Part shown: positions 49,576 to 61,060 of the stretch, one piece after another
Layout: every line of letters starts with the position of its first letter
How positions within the stretch are numbered: the stretch's first letter is position 1
From: Phocoena phocoena
Lineage: Eukaryota; Chordata; Mammalia; Artiodactyla; Phocoenidae
Reading direction: 5' to 3'
Length of the DNA stretch: 64,000 nt
Assembly (NCBI RefSeq): GCF_963924675.1
Contig: NC_089225.1
Location: 84,541,951-84,605,950 of the forward strand
Made by a program: the position numbers and the translations under genes
The notes under the pieces: generated by a model
The model's input: only the letters and a program-made list of their open reading frames with translations
Databases searched by the model: none
What the model was told of the DNA's origin: nothing

Positions 49576-51831
49576 ACCATGAAAGCAAAAATACATTTAA
49601 AATATTAAACTGTAAGCCGTTAGAGAAGGGTAAAAGAATCCCTTTGTGTCGGGATTTCTTCTGTCTGAAGGGATGAATAGCAGTAGCCTTTCTCTGACAT
49701 AAATAGCTTTCATATAATACCTTACAGTGGGAAAAAAAAAATGGCTTTAGGACAAAATACAGTCACCACTCCTTTTCCCCATGCATGAACTTTGCACAGA
49801 AGAATAACATTAACAGATTATTAAACTATTTGTCACCAAAGGAAAGTAGATGGTAGTTTTGTGCCTTAGGTAATTTGTAGCAAAAAAAAAAAAAAAAAAA
49901 AATCAAAGGGATAGTCAGTCTTCCCTTGCCTTGCTTTCACATTCACTCACTTTTCCCTTTCCAATGTATTCCACAATTGTCCTAGGCTTTCAAACTTGTG
50001 ATTTTGTTCATTATTGCAAATGGTTTAATTTTCATTCTAAAATCTAGATTAGGTTTGAGTTCAGCGTGAGAGAAGGGAACCGATGAAAAACACTTTTTTT
50101 CTTTCCTTTTTTTCCTAAGGGAAGGCTTTGGTTCTCAGAGGATATCAAATTCCAATGTCAGTTTTGTAAATCAGTATCAGGAAGTCTGTTGTCTTCCCAG
50201 GCCAGGCTGTTTGTCTTGTTTGTGTGTTTGTAGTAAACTCATCTGCAAGTGCTTCCCTGATAAAGTTAACACTTAGTTAATTACCCAGAGTCTTGACATG
50301 TCCTATAATTGCCATTTGGCTAACAAACCTTTGATACTTGTCTTGGGTAGGATTTGTTGAGGCCTAGAGAGGCAAGCTCTTGATGGATGGGGAACAAACC
50401 AAATAAATACAGTATTTTATGTTCTTTTAATTCAGGGCCAAGTGTATTTGGATGAAGTGTTTATTTAGTTTGCTGGCTGTTTCAAGATGCTGTGGTGTAT
50501 TGATTCCTTTTATTACTAGCAGCCGTTTAACCTGACCTCTTCCAGATCCAGTATTTTAAAAGCCATAAATTTTAACTTTACTCATGAGCAAAGGCTGAAA
50601 TGCTGTGAAAGCCTTTTTATTAGTTGAGCTCCACCATTCTCGATGCTCTCATGTCACCTGTGGCAACGATATTTAGGACTTCTTACATGAGAGTGACTGG
50701 TCGAGTACTGGTGGGGTTGGGTGGGGAGTGCAGGCAGCCATTAAAGGAAGTCATAAACATTTCAGGCGTATAGGATTCCATGACGCGAGAGCAGACAGGT
50801 GTAGGAGAGAAGGGGCAGGCCTAAGGAGAAAAGGATTGGGGTTGATCGTGTTAAATAAACATTGACTTCAGCCTCTCAGATACTGAACGCTGTTTGGAAA
50901 CGAGGAACAGAACACCAGGTAACCAAGGAGCAGGTTTGAGCCAGAGACCAACTTGGGACGCCAGTCTTAGACAACTACCCTGGTCTTCGTGTCCCAAGGT
51001 CCCAGGTACAACCTTAATCTCTGGAATTAAAACAAACTTAGAAATCATTTTTTTCCCCTAAGCTCTGAAAATATATGCTTCCCATCATAGACTGAGTTGA
51101 ACAAGATCTTGGAGAGACTCTTTCTAGAATGTCAGTTCTTAACTCTTTGAAGATACCTGTCCTCTAAGGACAGGGAACTATTTTATGTCAATCAGCAAAT
51201 CAAAACCATTTCATCTTGAAAGAGCCCAGTCATGAACCTCCTGGCCAGGTGTATACACTTTAAAGGGCCTAATTTTACATAAAAAGAAGAGAAAGACATA
51301 TTATATATGAGTTTATTCCCGAAATGCATCAGTAGGTGAGAATGCCTTATATTTGGAGTTGTGGACAGGAAGAAACTTAATTCACTTTGTGTGGCTTTCT
51401 GGTTTTAACTTAAGCACACCAGTAGCTTTGGTCTGCTTTGTAGAAAATTTCCCATCAGTTTTCTAATTATCAAAGATGTTTGTTTAAACAGATTTTCTTT
51501 TCTCAACCCTTAGACCTCTTTTTATTTAATCATGAGCAAAACTCTAATACAGCATTAGTGAGGTTATCTAAGCAAAGAAGTATCATTTCACCATAGGAAA
51601 AACCCAAGCTATGAAGAGAAAAACTCATATTGAAACAATTTAAATAAAAACGCTTATGACAAAAGAGAAATGTGGAATGAGGAGATTTCCCCCCCGTCTT
51701 CAGTTTATATTTCTCTGCGGAGGAATTTAATCCATAATGATATGTGTTTGGACATGTTTTATTTTACCTTACCAATCTCTGTCTTTTTTTCCTTAATGAC
51801 GTAGTCTACCTAAGAATCCTTATACAACCTA

Positions 51832-51886
51832 TGGCCAGAGACTTCTGTCCTAGCATTTTAAGAAGCCAGATATTTTTAATAACTTG
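51832..51886. repeat. Direct repeat copy A (31-bp exact core)
   Basis: The core at 51832-51862 begins tggccagagacttctgtcct and is identical to 52223-52253. Weaker similarity continues about 20 bp beyond. Confidence 0.9.
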
Positions 51887-52222
51887 AGTAAAACTTAAAA
51901 GATAACCCTTAACATTTGTCTCTTCTTTGGATATTTCAGTGACTTAAATATAAGAAAAATTAAATATACTTAAATGTCTTGCTGTTAAAATTAAGTTGCT
52001 TCCCCAAATCATGTTTCTTAAATCGCTAAAATAGGAGAAATGTTCTTAGTAATTCGAAAAAAGAAAACAAAATCAGGGTTAAAACAACAACAGAATTTTA
52101 CCATCTTTTACTTTTAAAAATTGCCAAAACTCAGTTGGCTATAGGTCTCACGGTATCCAAATCATTGTCTGTCTTCATATAAAAACCAAGGCCTTCAGAG
52201 TGTGGGGATCTTTACATGACTG

Positions 52223-52277
52223 TGGCCAGAGACTTCTGTCCTAGCATTTTAAGGAGCTAGACATTCTTATTAATTCA
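52223..52277. repeat. Direct repeat copy B (31-bp exact core)
   Basis: The core at 52223-52253 is identical to 51832-51862, 391 bp downstream in the same orientation. The adjoining cttatacaacctatgg / ctttacatgactgtgg also align loosely. Confidence 0.9.
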
Positions 52278-52429
52278 GTTCCCTGAATTTGATTTAATTC
52301 AGTGCACTAAACAACAGCAAAATGTTTAGTGTTTTCTTTTTCTACAGCCTTATTTAAATCAAGGTAGACCTGAACACATTCTTTACCCAAATGATCATGT
52401 GACCAACGCCCCTTTTTGATAACCATGCA

Positions 52430-52525
52430 TGACTTTTTTTTTTAATTGTAGGAAAATACACATAACATAAATTTACCATCTTCAAGCGTGTAGTTCCATA
52501 GTGTTAAGTACATTCACATTGATGT
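52430..52525 (-). mobile_element. L1 3' fragment, antisense
   Basis: A poly(T) run, then ggaaaatacacataacataa, atttaccatcttcaagcgtg and gtgttaagtacattcacatt, a widespread antisense L1 3' segment. Confidence 0.65.
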
Positions 52526-53547
52526 GCATCCCACTTCTAACATACCAGGTATTCTAATAAATTCCCCTTTTCCCTGCAGTAAGCACACCACCTCTGCAGC
52601 CAGAACTGTCAGGGTGTATTTGATGATCTTGGGCAGAATGTTTCCTTCTACACCCACAAGAGGGAAAGCAGTTGTTACCTTGGGGAAATTACTCAGATTT
52701 CTAGAAAAACTTTCTGTCGGGTTGGCTGTCATGGTGTGAATTAAAAGGTTATGTCAGAGGTTAAACTATGCAATTAAATCAAGAAAGCAGATTATTCTCG
52801 TAGCTGACATTAACTTTTGAAAAGAGACAGGATTAGCTGTACTTAATCACATATAAAGTGCACAAAGCAAACACCGGGAAAAAAATTATTTCAGCAGGTA
52901 CTTCCCTTGAAAGAAAAGCATTCCATCTCACACCTCTAATTTTTCATCTTAATTCTGTCACTTCATGAGGCTCATTACCCTTTTCCAGATTTGCACACAG
53001 TGGCTGATGCGTTGTGACGGGTTGTTTTTGCTTTTCTGCCTTAAAAAAACATTCCCTCCCTCCCTAAATAATTATCTGTAAATTAACCTTTTCTCCTACT
53101 GGAATATTTAGTGAGATGGAGTAGAGAAAATAGGAATGTGTAAGCGAGACTCTTTGGACAGGAGATAAATTCTTCAAGGCCACGAGGGTATCATTTATTA
53201 AATGACTGCTACAGTCCACTAAATGGGCCCCTTTTGACCTGAAAGAGTTAATGCTGTATTGAAAGTGTCTGGGTTGTCCCTAGCTTTTCTCCCTTGGAAG
53301 GCTCTGACCCACTAATGGCGGTAATAATAATAACAGAAAACAATCCCACTTTGCCTCCATTACTCTAAAACTGTTAATGGTATCCTAATGTTTTTTTTAT
53401 TCTTTAAGTGTAACTGAAAACTGACATTTTGCTCAGCTAAAATTTCTAATGTGCTATTTTTTTTCACTGCCGTTTTTACATACCGTGCAGGATGCTGAGT
53501 AAGGAATAAGGCAAAGGCTTATAATTGGTCTTTTAAATCATTATAAA
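52526..53547. other. Unique DNA, partly open on both strands
   Basis: Positions 52526-52735 are open on both strands. The minus frame reads VEGNILPKIIKYTLTVLAAE and ends near a donor-like ctg|gtatgt, but no good acceptor was seen. 53140-53540 is unique and may be conserved non-coding sequence. No gene call is made. Confidence 0.3.
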
Positions 53548-53765
53548 CACTTATTTTAAAACAAACAGAATGGCTGCACGACAGATGCAACCTGAGGCCC
53601 ACTGGTTCCAAACCTACCTGTCAAGGTTTGGGCTGAGAGACTAGCCCAGGTCTTCCCAGCCAGTTATTGACTCCTTTGATCCACTCCAGCTCCAGCTCAT
53701 GCCATGCACGTAGTGACTGACAGTGCCCTGGGTGAAAAAAAAAAAAAAAAAAAACCACTTATTTT
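53548..53765 (+). mobile_element. Unidentified poly(A) retroinsertion with TSD
   Basis: About 180 bp of unrecognised sequence (53558-53734) ends in an A20 run (53735-53754). A 10-bp direct repeat cacttatttt flanks it (53548-53557 and 53756-53765). This is the layout of an L1-mobilised retrocopy. The body (gaatggctgcacgacagatg to gacagtgccctgggtg) has no CHR, MIR or L1 features and no AATAAA close to the tail. It may be a 5'-truncated copy of a cellular RNA. Confidence 0.6.
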
Positions 53766-54099
53766 TTCCCCCCATGGCTATATCTAGTGCCAATAACTCA
53801 GTCATACGATGATGGGAAAAACTATTTAATGATGCATCACAAGCTCCTTCCTAAATTCTTAGCCAGAACTAGGCAGGGAATATAAAAATATGACACTCTG
53901 CTCAAAAATTGACTTAAAAATAAGAACGAAAGTAGCTCTTTTTTTTATTGTTGTTCGCATATTAGCAGTGAACCAAGTAATGCTTTCTTTTTTGACATAA
54001 ACGCTCTTTAGAAAAGCCATATTTTTTTTGCTTTTATTAAATTAATTATTAAAAGTGGGAAAAGAGCTCTGTCATGTTTGAAACAGAGCTGGGGATTCT

Positions 54100-54830
54100 G
54101 GTCTGGAAGGATGACTTCTGTTAAAGGCGAAGAATGACCATACCTCCTTCACGGGGCGGTTCAGCTTGCGAGCCTTTGACGCAGCCCATCACACACAGTA
54201 AGTTCTAGATAAAGCTTAGCTGTTTGTTAGTGCTGTTGAGCCAACACACAGCATCCATCCCAACCTCAGGTCCTCAGGCCATACACACACAGGGAAAATG
54301 AATCCCGCCTGGTGCAGTGCAGTTCAAGACCCCCTCCTTGTTTATTGTCCACAGCAATAAACAAGTGTATTCGGGCGGCTGTGTTGGGACACAGGGCCTC
54401 GTATCGCCAGTGGGGTAAGTCGTACCTCTGGCCACCTGGCTGCTTCCCTCTCTTTGTGCTCTCTCTGTCTGACCTCACCTCTGTGCCCCTGCAGCCCACG
54501 TGGCTACTCTGCAGTACACAGATCGGTGGGCTTGCCACCCTCCACAGACCTCTGTTCTCATCTTCCTCCCTGTCCCCTGGACCACCTCTCAGTCTGTCTG
54601 ATGCTGCCCAGTTTTCAGGGGTCCACGTCAGGCCAGAGTCCTTCTTTCTCTCCCCTGATTCCCACCACTCACTCCGTGTCTTGCTGTACCCCACCTCGTT
54701 TAGGGGTGCTCTTGAATTCTGCATTGTGACTCTTCGTATAGATTGCTTGTGCCTTAAGAGCAGGTGTTCACAAAGAGACACCCCTCTGTGTCTTCATTGG
54801 ATCAATTCAGTCCAGTGCCTATGACAGACT
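54100..54830. other. GC-richer block, open on both strands, with a putative 80-bp intron
   Basis: The most GC- and CpG-rich non-repeat segment here (ggggcggttcagcttgcgag; tcgggcggctgtgttgg). Frames of about 170 codons are open on both strands at about 54266-54824. On the + strand a consensus donor tggg|gtaagt (GT at 54415) and a pyrimidine-rich acceptor tctgtgcccctgcag (ending 54494) bound an 80-nt candidate intron. No protein family is recognised. It could be part of a non-coding transcript. Confidence 0.25.
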
Positions 54831-54959
54831 TAGAGGAAAACATCCCTCCTTTTCTTATTAAGAGCAAATATGACACGTATATATGGCATGTTGCAGCTTT
54901 GCTACTTTCTCGTACATGCGTAATTGCATCCTATCCCAACAAAAACCCATGAAATTGGT

Positions 54960-55225
54960 ATCACTGTTCATTTAGACAAGTTACTTAACCTGCCTGTGCT
55001 TTAACTTCCTCGGCTATAAAATGGAGATAACAATAGTGTGTACCTCATATAACTGGGTTAATATCTATATAAAAGTGCTCAGAACATGCCTGGTATAGGT
55101 AGCTGCTGGTGTTTTACCATCATCATCATAGTCATCCTCAGTATAACCTTTTTCATTATTCCACTTTTCCTGATGAGGAAACTGAAGCCCAGAGAGGTTA
55201 AACAGTTCTACACATTTCCTTCCAT
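54960..55225. repeat. MIR relics: sense copy followed by antisense fragment
   Basis: Sense at 54960-55130: agacaagttacttaacctgc, aacttcctcggctataaaat, ggagataacaatagtgtgta. Antisense fragment at about 55155-55225: ttcctgatgaggaaactgaa, gcccagagaggttaaacagt. Confidence 0.7.
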
Positions 55226-57369
55226 ACATGCTTCAAACCATCTCCAGATTACTTATAATACCTACTACAATGTAAATGCTATGTAAATAGTTGTTGCCTA
55301 GACCCCAAGTCTTCCAATTCCAAGTCCACACCCAAGATGCCTCTTACATCAAAATCTTTACTGTTAACCACCCAAGACCCCTTGCTTTTAGTCCATCATT
55401 TCCTTACTCAGTTTACAGAGACGTTCTTAATTCACAGTTTGTTTAGAAATTCTATGAAAGAGAAGCTTGAGAGAAACATACCCATACGACACAAACACCC
55501 CTCCAGAAACAGACACCTCCTCCTTGTGAGACAGCTCTGTCTCTTCCCGAATGTGAGGTCTCTGTTGAGTGGCCATGGGAACACAGTGGGAAGAAGAGGC
55601 ACTTAAAAGTGATACCAGGTTTACTCTTATCTCTTCAAAATCCAGAACAACATATTTAATTAGCACAATTGTAGGTAGGTTGTTTGAACCCTTGGTCAAC
55701 CGTAGCAAGATCTGATTGTATTCCTCTTTTGGAAGCCCTTCTGTTTTTCTAAAGTATATAACAATTAGTTGTAGGTCTATAATTATTAGTAACCACCTAG
55801 AGAATGGTCCCCTCTTCACGGAGGAGTAGGGGCCAAGCTGAGCAAATGAATTTAATACAACTCTTCTCATCATTGGGGAATTTGTCTCTCATAAAATCCA
55901 CCCTGTAATAGACTAGAAAATGCTCACCTTTAGACTGGCCTCAGACGTACTTCTCACTGCTGTTATCAGTTCTGTACTTATGATCCCTTCACCAGCATTA
56001 TAGCCAAAGAACAATCTTCCCGGCTCCTCAAGTATCTGTCTGACCTGAGTTGGAATAACTGGTGGGTGTTATATGAAGGAGAGATTGGAGAATAGGGCAT
56101 TAAGTCAAGACTCCTTAGGTTACAATTGAAAGAAGCGAATTTCAATCTGGCTGTTGCAAAGAAGATAATTTGTTGCTCAAGCAACTGTAAAGTTCAGAGA
56201 GTGGATCTAGGGTCTGTGTCAACTATATTCTCACAGTTTTAGTTCCTCTCTTTGTAGAAAAGCAAGATGGCTACCGGCAACTCCAGGTTTATCCTCCCAG
56301 TAACCCCAGTAGCAAACAAGATGACTTTTTCCTGATCACTCTATAAGGATTAGTTCTAATTAGCCAACAACGTACTCCTGAACCAACCAAGGGGATGAAA
56401 TGACTCGTCGTGCCTGGGTTAGAAGCACACTTCTGGGTGAAAGTAGGGGAGGTGTAGTAACCCAAGGAAAAGCGGGATACCCCTTTTAGGTGGAATAGTG
56501 GATACTGGGTAGTAAAAAAAAAAAAAAGAATGGATGTCCGTAGTAGGGGGAGGTAAAAAGGGACAGATCAGGGTAACTGAAGCATTGTGATGCCCTTCCT
56601 CTTTCTCTGTGAGCTTCCGTCAGTCAGCGTAAAGCAATGTTTCCAGGTACCTCTGATATTTCGCTACAATCCAGCAAGAATCTCAGTACATGAAAGATTG
56701 ATCATGGACTTCCCCCGAGGGGGAGTTATTAATGGAAATACCACCTTCTTGTAACCTTGTTTCCCGCTGACAAGGGCTCCTCGGGCTGAGTTATAGGGAA
56801 ACCCTAGCGTGTTGTCAGATTTCACAACAACATTAAGTGGGACTTCCTTTTCATATTTGCCACCTCATTTATTTTGTGTGTCCCCATGTTATTAGTTTTA
56901 CTGCCCATTAATCATTATATATTATAGAATACAGTAAAGTGTGCTGAAGGAGAGATAGCAGCGGGCCCGGCCATACCAGTCACAGCTCAGCCGTGCAAGA
57001 AGGAAGCTCAGGAGTGATAGGCAGTGCCCCTTCCTACCCCTTCCCAGAGGCACGGCCATGAACACCTCCTGCCTCCCAAGTGGACTAGAACATGTTTCTT
57101 CAGCCTTTCCTACCTGGTCAAAGAAAGATCTGAGGGCAGTTAGTCTGTTCACTGTGAGGACACGTGACTAACCACACTAAAAATGTTCTGGAAGAAATTG
57201 TTTCACAGAAGCCTGAAGTTACAATTGGAAAAAGGAAGAAAGAAAAGAGCAAGGGATTTTATAAGCAGGGAGCTCCATCGTTATATGATTTCAGTCTTTC
57301 TTCTAATTTGTCCTATAAATTTCTTCCAAATTATCTCTTCTCAAAATAACAGTATCATCAAGCCATTCC
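55226..57369. other. Unique non-coding DNA
   Basis: No gene or clear repeat. An A14-type run occurs near 56514. A GC-rich mini-palindrome cccccgaggggg lies near 56707. Confidence 0.45.
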
Positions 57370-57740
57370 TCGGGTAAAAAAAACTTTCAAAGGCTTCCAA
57401 CTGCCCCCTGCTCTGAGTCTCACCTTCTTAACTTTGAGACCCTTCATATCTCTCTCCTCCTCTGTCCCCACACTTATTTCCCACCAATCCCCAGTTTTCC
57501 CTTGCTGGTCCTCCATCCTGTGTACCCACTACCAAGCAGACATGTCAGGATTTTTCCTCATACGTTTCCCTTGCAGTAGAGTGGCTGTCTACCTCCTACC
57601 TTTCCCGTGTATTTGATCCATCTTCAAGGGCAAGTGCTGCTTCATTCATGAAGCCTTATTATCCTTTGACCTGGGATCACAGTGTGCTTTCTCTTCTCTG
57701 GACTTCTCCAAGTCTAAACTACTCCAGCCCTGACCTCTGC
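57370..57740 (+). mobile_element. L2 LINE fragment, sense
   Basis: ctttcaaaggcttccaactg, catatctctctcctcctctg, catcttcaagggcaagtgct and gcttcattcatgaagcctta resemble sense L2 3' sequence. Diverged. Confidence 0.55.
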
Positions 57741-58224
57741 CACATGTCAGTGTTCTCAGCTCTATCATTCACAGAGATGCCTATTGACTAATGATCCCAA
57801 AAGCCTTATGACCTTGCCTGGTTTGTCATTTTGTTGATGGTGTCACGGGTTGCTCTGAGGGAGAGGAGTCACTTGGCTGGTGAAAGAAACTAACCAGCTC
57901 TTTACTTGCTGTCCCAGACATGGTTATTTTCATCAAGTGATTTTAACACTTGGTTTCTCTTTGGAAAATGCCTCTGTAAGAAATAAACTTATTTGGGCTG
58001 TTGAAGGAAGTGAAATGTACAGAAGATGATTTGAAAAGTGATGAAGACTGTTCAACAATAGAAAACAAAAAAGTAGAAGTTTTGAATAAAGAGTGAAAAT
58101 TCAAAGCTGATGATGACTCAGGCCCACAGTGTATGGATGTGAAAACAAATTCTCCTGGCATTCTGTTGGCTGGAGATAATCTCAACATAATGAGTGTAAA
58201 CATTGCTCATGCAAAAAGACATAT
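57741..58224 (+). other. Non-coding DNA with a possible coding relic
   Basis: One + frame at about 57998-58244 reads KEVKCTEDDLKSDEDCSTIE, one stop, then KFKADDDSGPQCMDVKTNSP and further residues, an acidic nuclear-protein-like composition. It could be a processed-pseudogene fragment interrupted by the following MIR, or a chance frame. No parent gene recognised. Confidence 0.2.
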
Positions 58225-58440
58225 GGTACAAACTAATGTTTACTGAACATTTACTGTGTGCCAGGCATCACGAGATAATCCTCTAACTACCCTGTGAGGG
58301 ATGTGCCATCATTATCCCTCTTTTACAGATAAGGCAAGGGAGGCACAGAGAGGTACAAGCCTCATCCAGCTTCACACAGTTAGTGCAGAGGTGGGGCTGG
58401 AACGCAAAGCCAAGCAATCTGATGCTAAAACCTGTGTTTG
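58225..58440 (-). repeat. MIR SINE, antisense
   Basis: aacatttactgtgtgccagg, cattatccctcttttacaga, ggcacagagaggtacaagcc and cttcacacagttagtgcaga match antisense MIR closely. Confidence 0.8.
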
Positions 58441-58920
58441 CGTTAGGTATTGCTTTAAAGATTAAACTTTTAGTGGATGCTGAAGAGTTAGTTAACTGGT
58501 GGAATGAAGAGATAACATGTTCCCCATTGGAAATAGAATTCCAGAGAAAGCTAGGAGTCAAACATTTTTATTTTCTAAAATTTGGGGATATATTGCCCTC
58601 AGACGGGTACTTCACAAACATTAGGGACTGCTCTACGTTCTCTGGTGTTATCACTGCACGTGTTCATCTTTGCTCTGCGCTCGGATTATAACATCTTGGA
58701 GGAAAGCAAGTGCCTTATCTTTTATGTCTGAGGCATCAAAGAATTTGGCAGGACCTTTAGCTCAAGGATTGTCCAGACATAGCATCTTGGCCAAGTCAGT
58801 GGCCGAGCTTTTCTTGTCTGCCAGCTCAGGGGATTTAAGAGAGGAATTGGAAGGGTATTGAGTTGAGTGGTTCTTCTGAAATTTACATAAGACATAGTAG
58901 TAAGGCACTGCCTCTCAGGA
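58441..58920. other. Unique non-coding DNA
   Basis: Short open frames on both strands, none recognisable. Confidence 0.35.
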
Positions 58921-59397
58921 ATGGTTCTCGAGATCTGTATGATCTCATATGTGAATCTAAAAAAGCCAAACTCATAGACAAAGAGAATAGAATGGTGGTT
59001 GCCAGGAGCTGAGTGATGGGAAAAATGAGAAGAGATGTTGCTCAAAGGCTATAAACTTACAGTTATAAATGATGGGGATCTAATGTACAGCGTGGTAACT
59101 ATAGTTAACAGTACTGTACCGCATACTTGAAAGTTGCTAAAAGAGTAGATCCTAAATGTTCTTATCACACACACACAAAAAGGTAACTATGTGAGGAGAC
59201 GAAGGCAATAACTAACTTTATTGCGGCAATCATTGCATAATATATACATGTATCAAATCAAAATATAAATATCTACGTATCAAAATCAGATATGTATGTA
59301 TCAGATACATTGCACACATTAAACTTACACAGTGTTACATGTCAATTATATCTCGATTAAAAAAATAAAATGTTTACCCAGGGTTAAAAAAAAAAAA
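58921..59397 (+). mobile_element. L1 3' end (L1MA/MB-like 3'UTR), sense
   Basis: aagccaaactcatagacaaa, gaatggtggttgccaggagc, gggatctaatgtacagcgtg, aaggtaactatgtgaggaga and gtcaattatatctcgattaa are consecutive landmarks of an old L1 3'UTR. The tail is A-rich. An internal segment near 59250-59310 is expanded with atgtatca-type repeats. Confidence 0.85.
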
Positions 59398-59679
59398 ATC
59401 AGAGACTCACAGGAACAGTTTATTTCTCTTGATTCTCAGTCTCTCCTAGACACACTCACGCTGGGGTACATCCTCATTGAGAGCGATGGTGAGTAAAATT
59501 GCTCTTGTTACTTATTTTATCCTGCCCTTCCTCCCTCCTCTCTTGCTTCGTAGCTCTCTCTGGACATGAAAACACAGTTGAACTTAGGTAAGATCAATTG
59601 TGTAAGGTGTATCCTCATTTTATACAGGAAAGAACTTTATAAATTATGAAGCAACAGGAAAATGTTAGTTACTATGCAC

Positions 59680-59755
59680 CTCTGTTCCTCTTAGGACCTA
59701 GCACAGTTCTGAGTGACAAAAAATACTCAGTAAACACTCATTGATGGCTGACTTG
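59680..59755 (+). mobile_element. L2 3' tip, sense
   Basis: ggacctagcacagttctgag then actcagtaaacactcattga matches the L2 terminus. Short. Confidence 0.5.
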
Positions 59756-59965
59756 ATTTTGGCTTGACACTCTAACGGTAGATTGAAACCTAGGTTAAAG
59801 CATATCTCTTAAGAGATTGTTATTCGTTTTACTGAATATTCATATTATATATTATTGTTATTCAAAACTGAAAAACCTTACTTTCTATCATTTCTGGAAA
59901 TACTGAGTAATTGAAAATTCAAAGTTTTGTTTTGTTTTTTCTTTTTAGTGCAGTCAGTTAGCTAT

Positions 59966-60213
59966 AAAAAGGGGAGAAAGAGGGCTTCCCTGGTGGCGCA
60001 GTGGTTGAGAGTCCGCCTGCCGATGCAGGGGACACGGGTTCGTGCCCCGGTCCGGGAAGATCCCACATGCCGCGGAGCGGCTGGGCCCGTGAGCCATGGC
60101 CGCTGAGCCTGTGCGTCTGGAACCTGTGCTCCGCAACGGGAGAGGCCACAACAGTGAGAGGCCCGCGTACCGCAAAAAAAAAAAAAAAAAAAAGGGGGGG
60201 GGGGAGAAAAGAG
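59966..60213 (+). mobile_element. CHR SINE, near consensus, A20 tail followed by G11
   Basis: The body at 59983-60173 runs from ggcttccctggtggcgcagt with A box and B box ggttcgtgccccggtc, through tgccgcggagcggctgggcc, to gcccgcgtaccgc. An A20 tail follows (60174-60193). The upstream flank aaaaaggggagaaagag (59966-59982) corresponds to the downstream G11 plus agaaaagag (60194-60213). The target duplication therefore contains a G-run expanded from 4 to 11. Retained CpGs and few changes suggest a young copy. Confidence 0.95.
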
Positions 60214-60954
60214 TAAAACAAAAATTATAAAAATAATTTTTGGCCCTAAAAAAATAGAGGTACCCAGTTTATACTACATCCTGTAAAAATGTCTTCATGT
60301 GGATACCATCCAAGAAATCAATCAGTCTGACTTTTTTGTTATGCTAATGGTCTTTGAAGAAACTTATTAGAATCCTTTTTAGTATACTTTATCTTGAGAG
60401 TATGGCATTATACAACCCACGCTGTATAATATATAAACTGCTCGACATTCAAAAGCAGAAGAAAGAGGTGCTGTTGAAGCAAGCCGTACAAAGAATAAGT
60501 GGTAAAAAGAATGAGGAGGGAAAAAAAAAAAATCACTGAAACAATTTGTGTTCAGAATGAAAAGCCTGTTACCAAGACATACAAGGAGGAGCTGGAAGAC
60601 AAATGTGTTTTGGGCAGTGGGTAAAAATAAGACTATTCAAAGTGCACATAAGGAGGGGAAATAGCAGAAAAGGCTAATATCACAGAGAAGTTAAGCAAAA
60701 GGAATGAGTCATAGAAAAAGGCAAAACATAGAGAAGATGAGTGAGTAAGTATAGGTAGGGCAGAAATGATTAAATCCTTGGAAATGACACAAAAAAAACC
60801 TAAGGGTCATATTAACGAAGAACAGGAGGCTGTGTGTGGGCTTTGAGGGCGTGAAGCAATCGTGAGGTGTGTTTCTCCCCATAAACTCCCTTCAGCCTCA
60901 CAGCACTGGAGAACAGGGCCGTCTTCATCCTGTAACTACCCTTTCCTTGCACCT
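60214..60954. other. Unique A-rich non-coding DNA
   Basis: No gene or clear repeat. A-run near 60522-60533. Confidence 0.4.
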
Positions 60955-61060
60955 TCCTTTATTCCTACAACAAATATTTATTTAGTACTTCTCTGCGCCG
61001 ACAATACAAAGATCAACAAGTTTAAGAAAATGGTAGGTGGCATTCCTCAGTCCTATTGAT
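60955..61060 (-). mobile_element. L2 3' tip, antisense
   Basis: cctacaacaaatatttattt, agtacttctctgcgccgaca and atacaaagatcaacaagttt fit the antisense L2 terminus. Confidence 0.5.

Larger units (their letters stand above)
49576..52429. other. Repeat-free unique DNA
   Basis: Nearly 3 kb without a recognised transposon. It contains an A-run at about 49881-49901 and a duplicated 31-mer (51832 and 52223). Lack of old repeats can indicate constraint, but no coding exon was recognised. Confidence 0.5.

Noticed and set aside
49881..49901. A-run as the tail of a second unidentified retrocopy
   Set aside because: No target duplication could be matched upstream, so a simple A-run is the safer reading.
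52514..52739. Both-strand open block with a hydrophobic minus-strand peptide
   Set aside because: One end overlaps an L1 fragment, no acceptor was found, and there is no homologue. Insufficient for a gene call.
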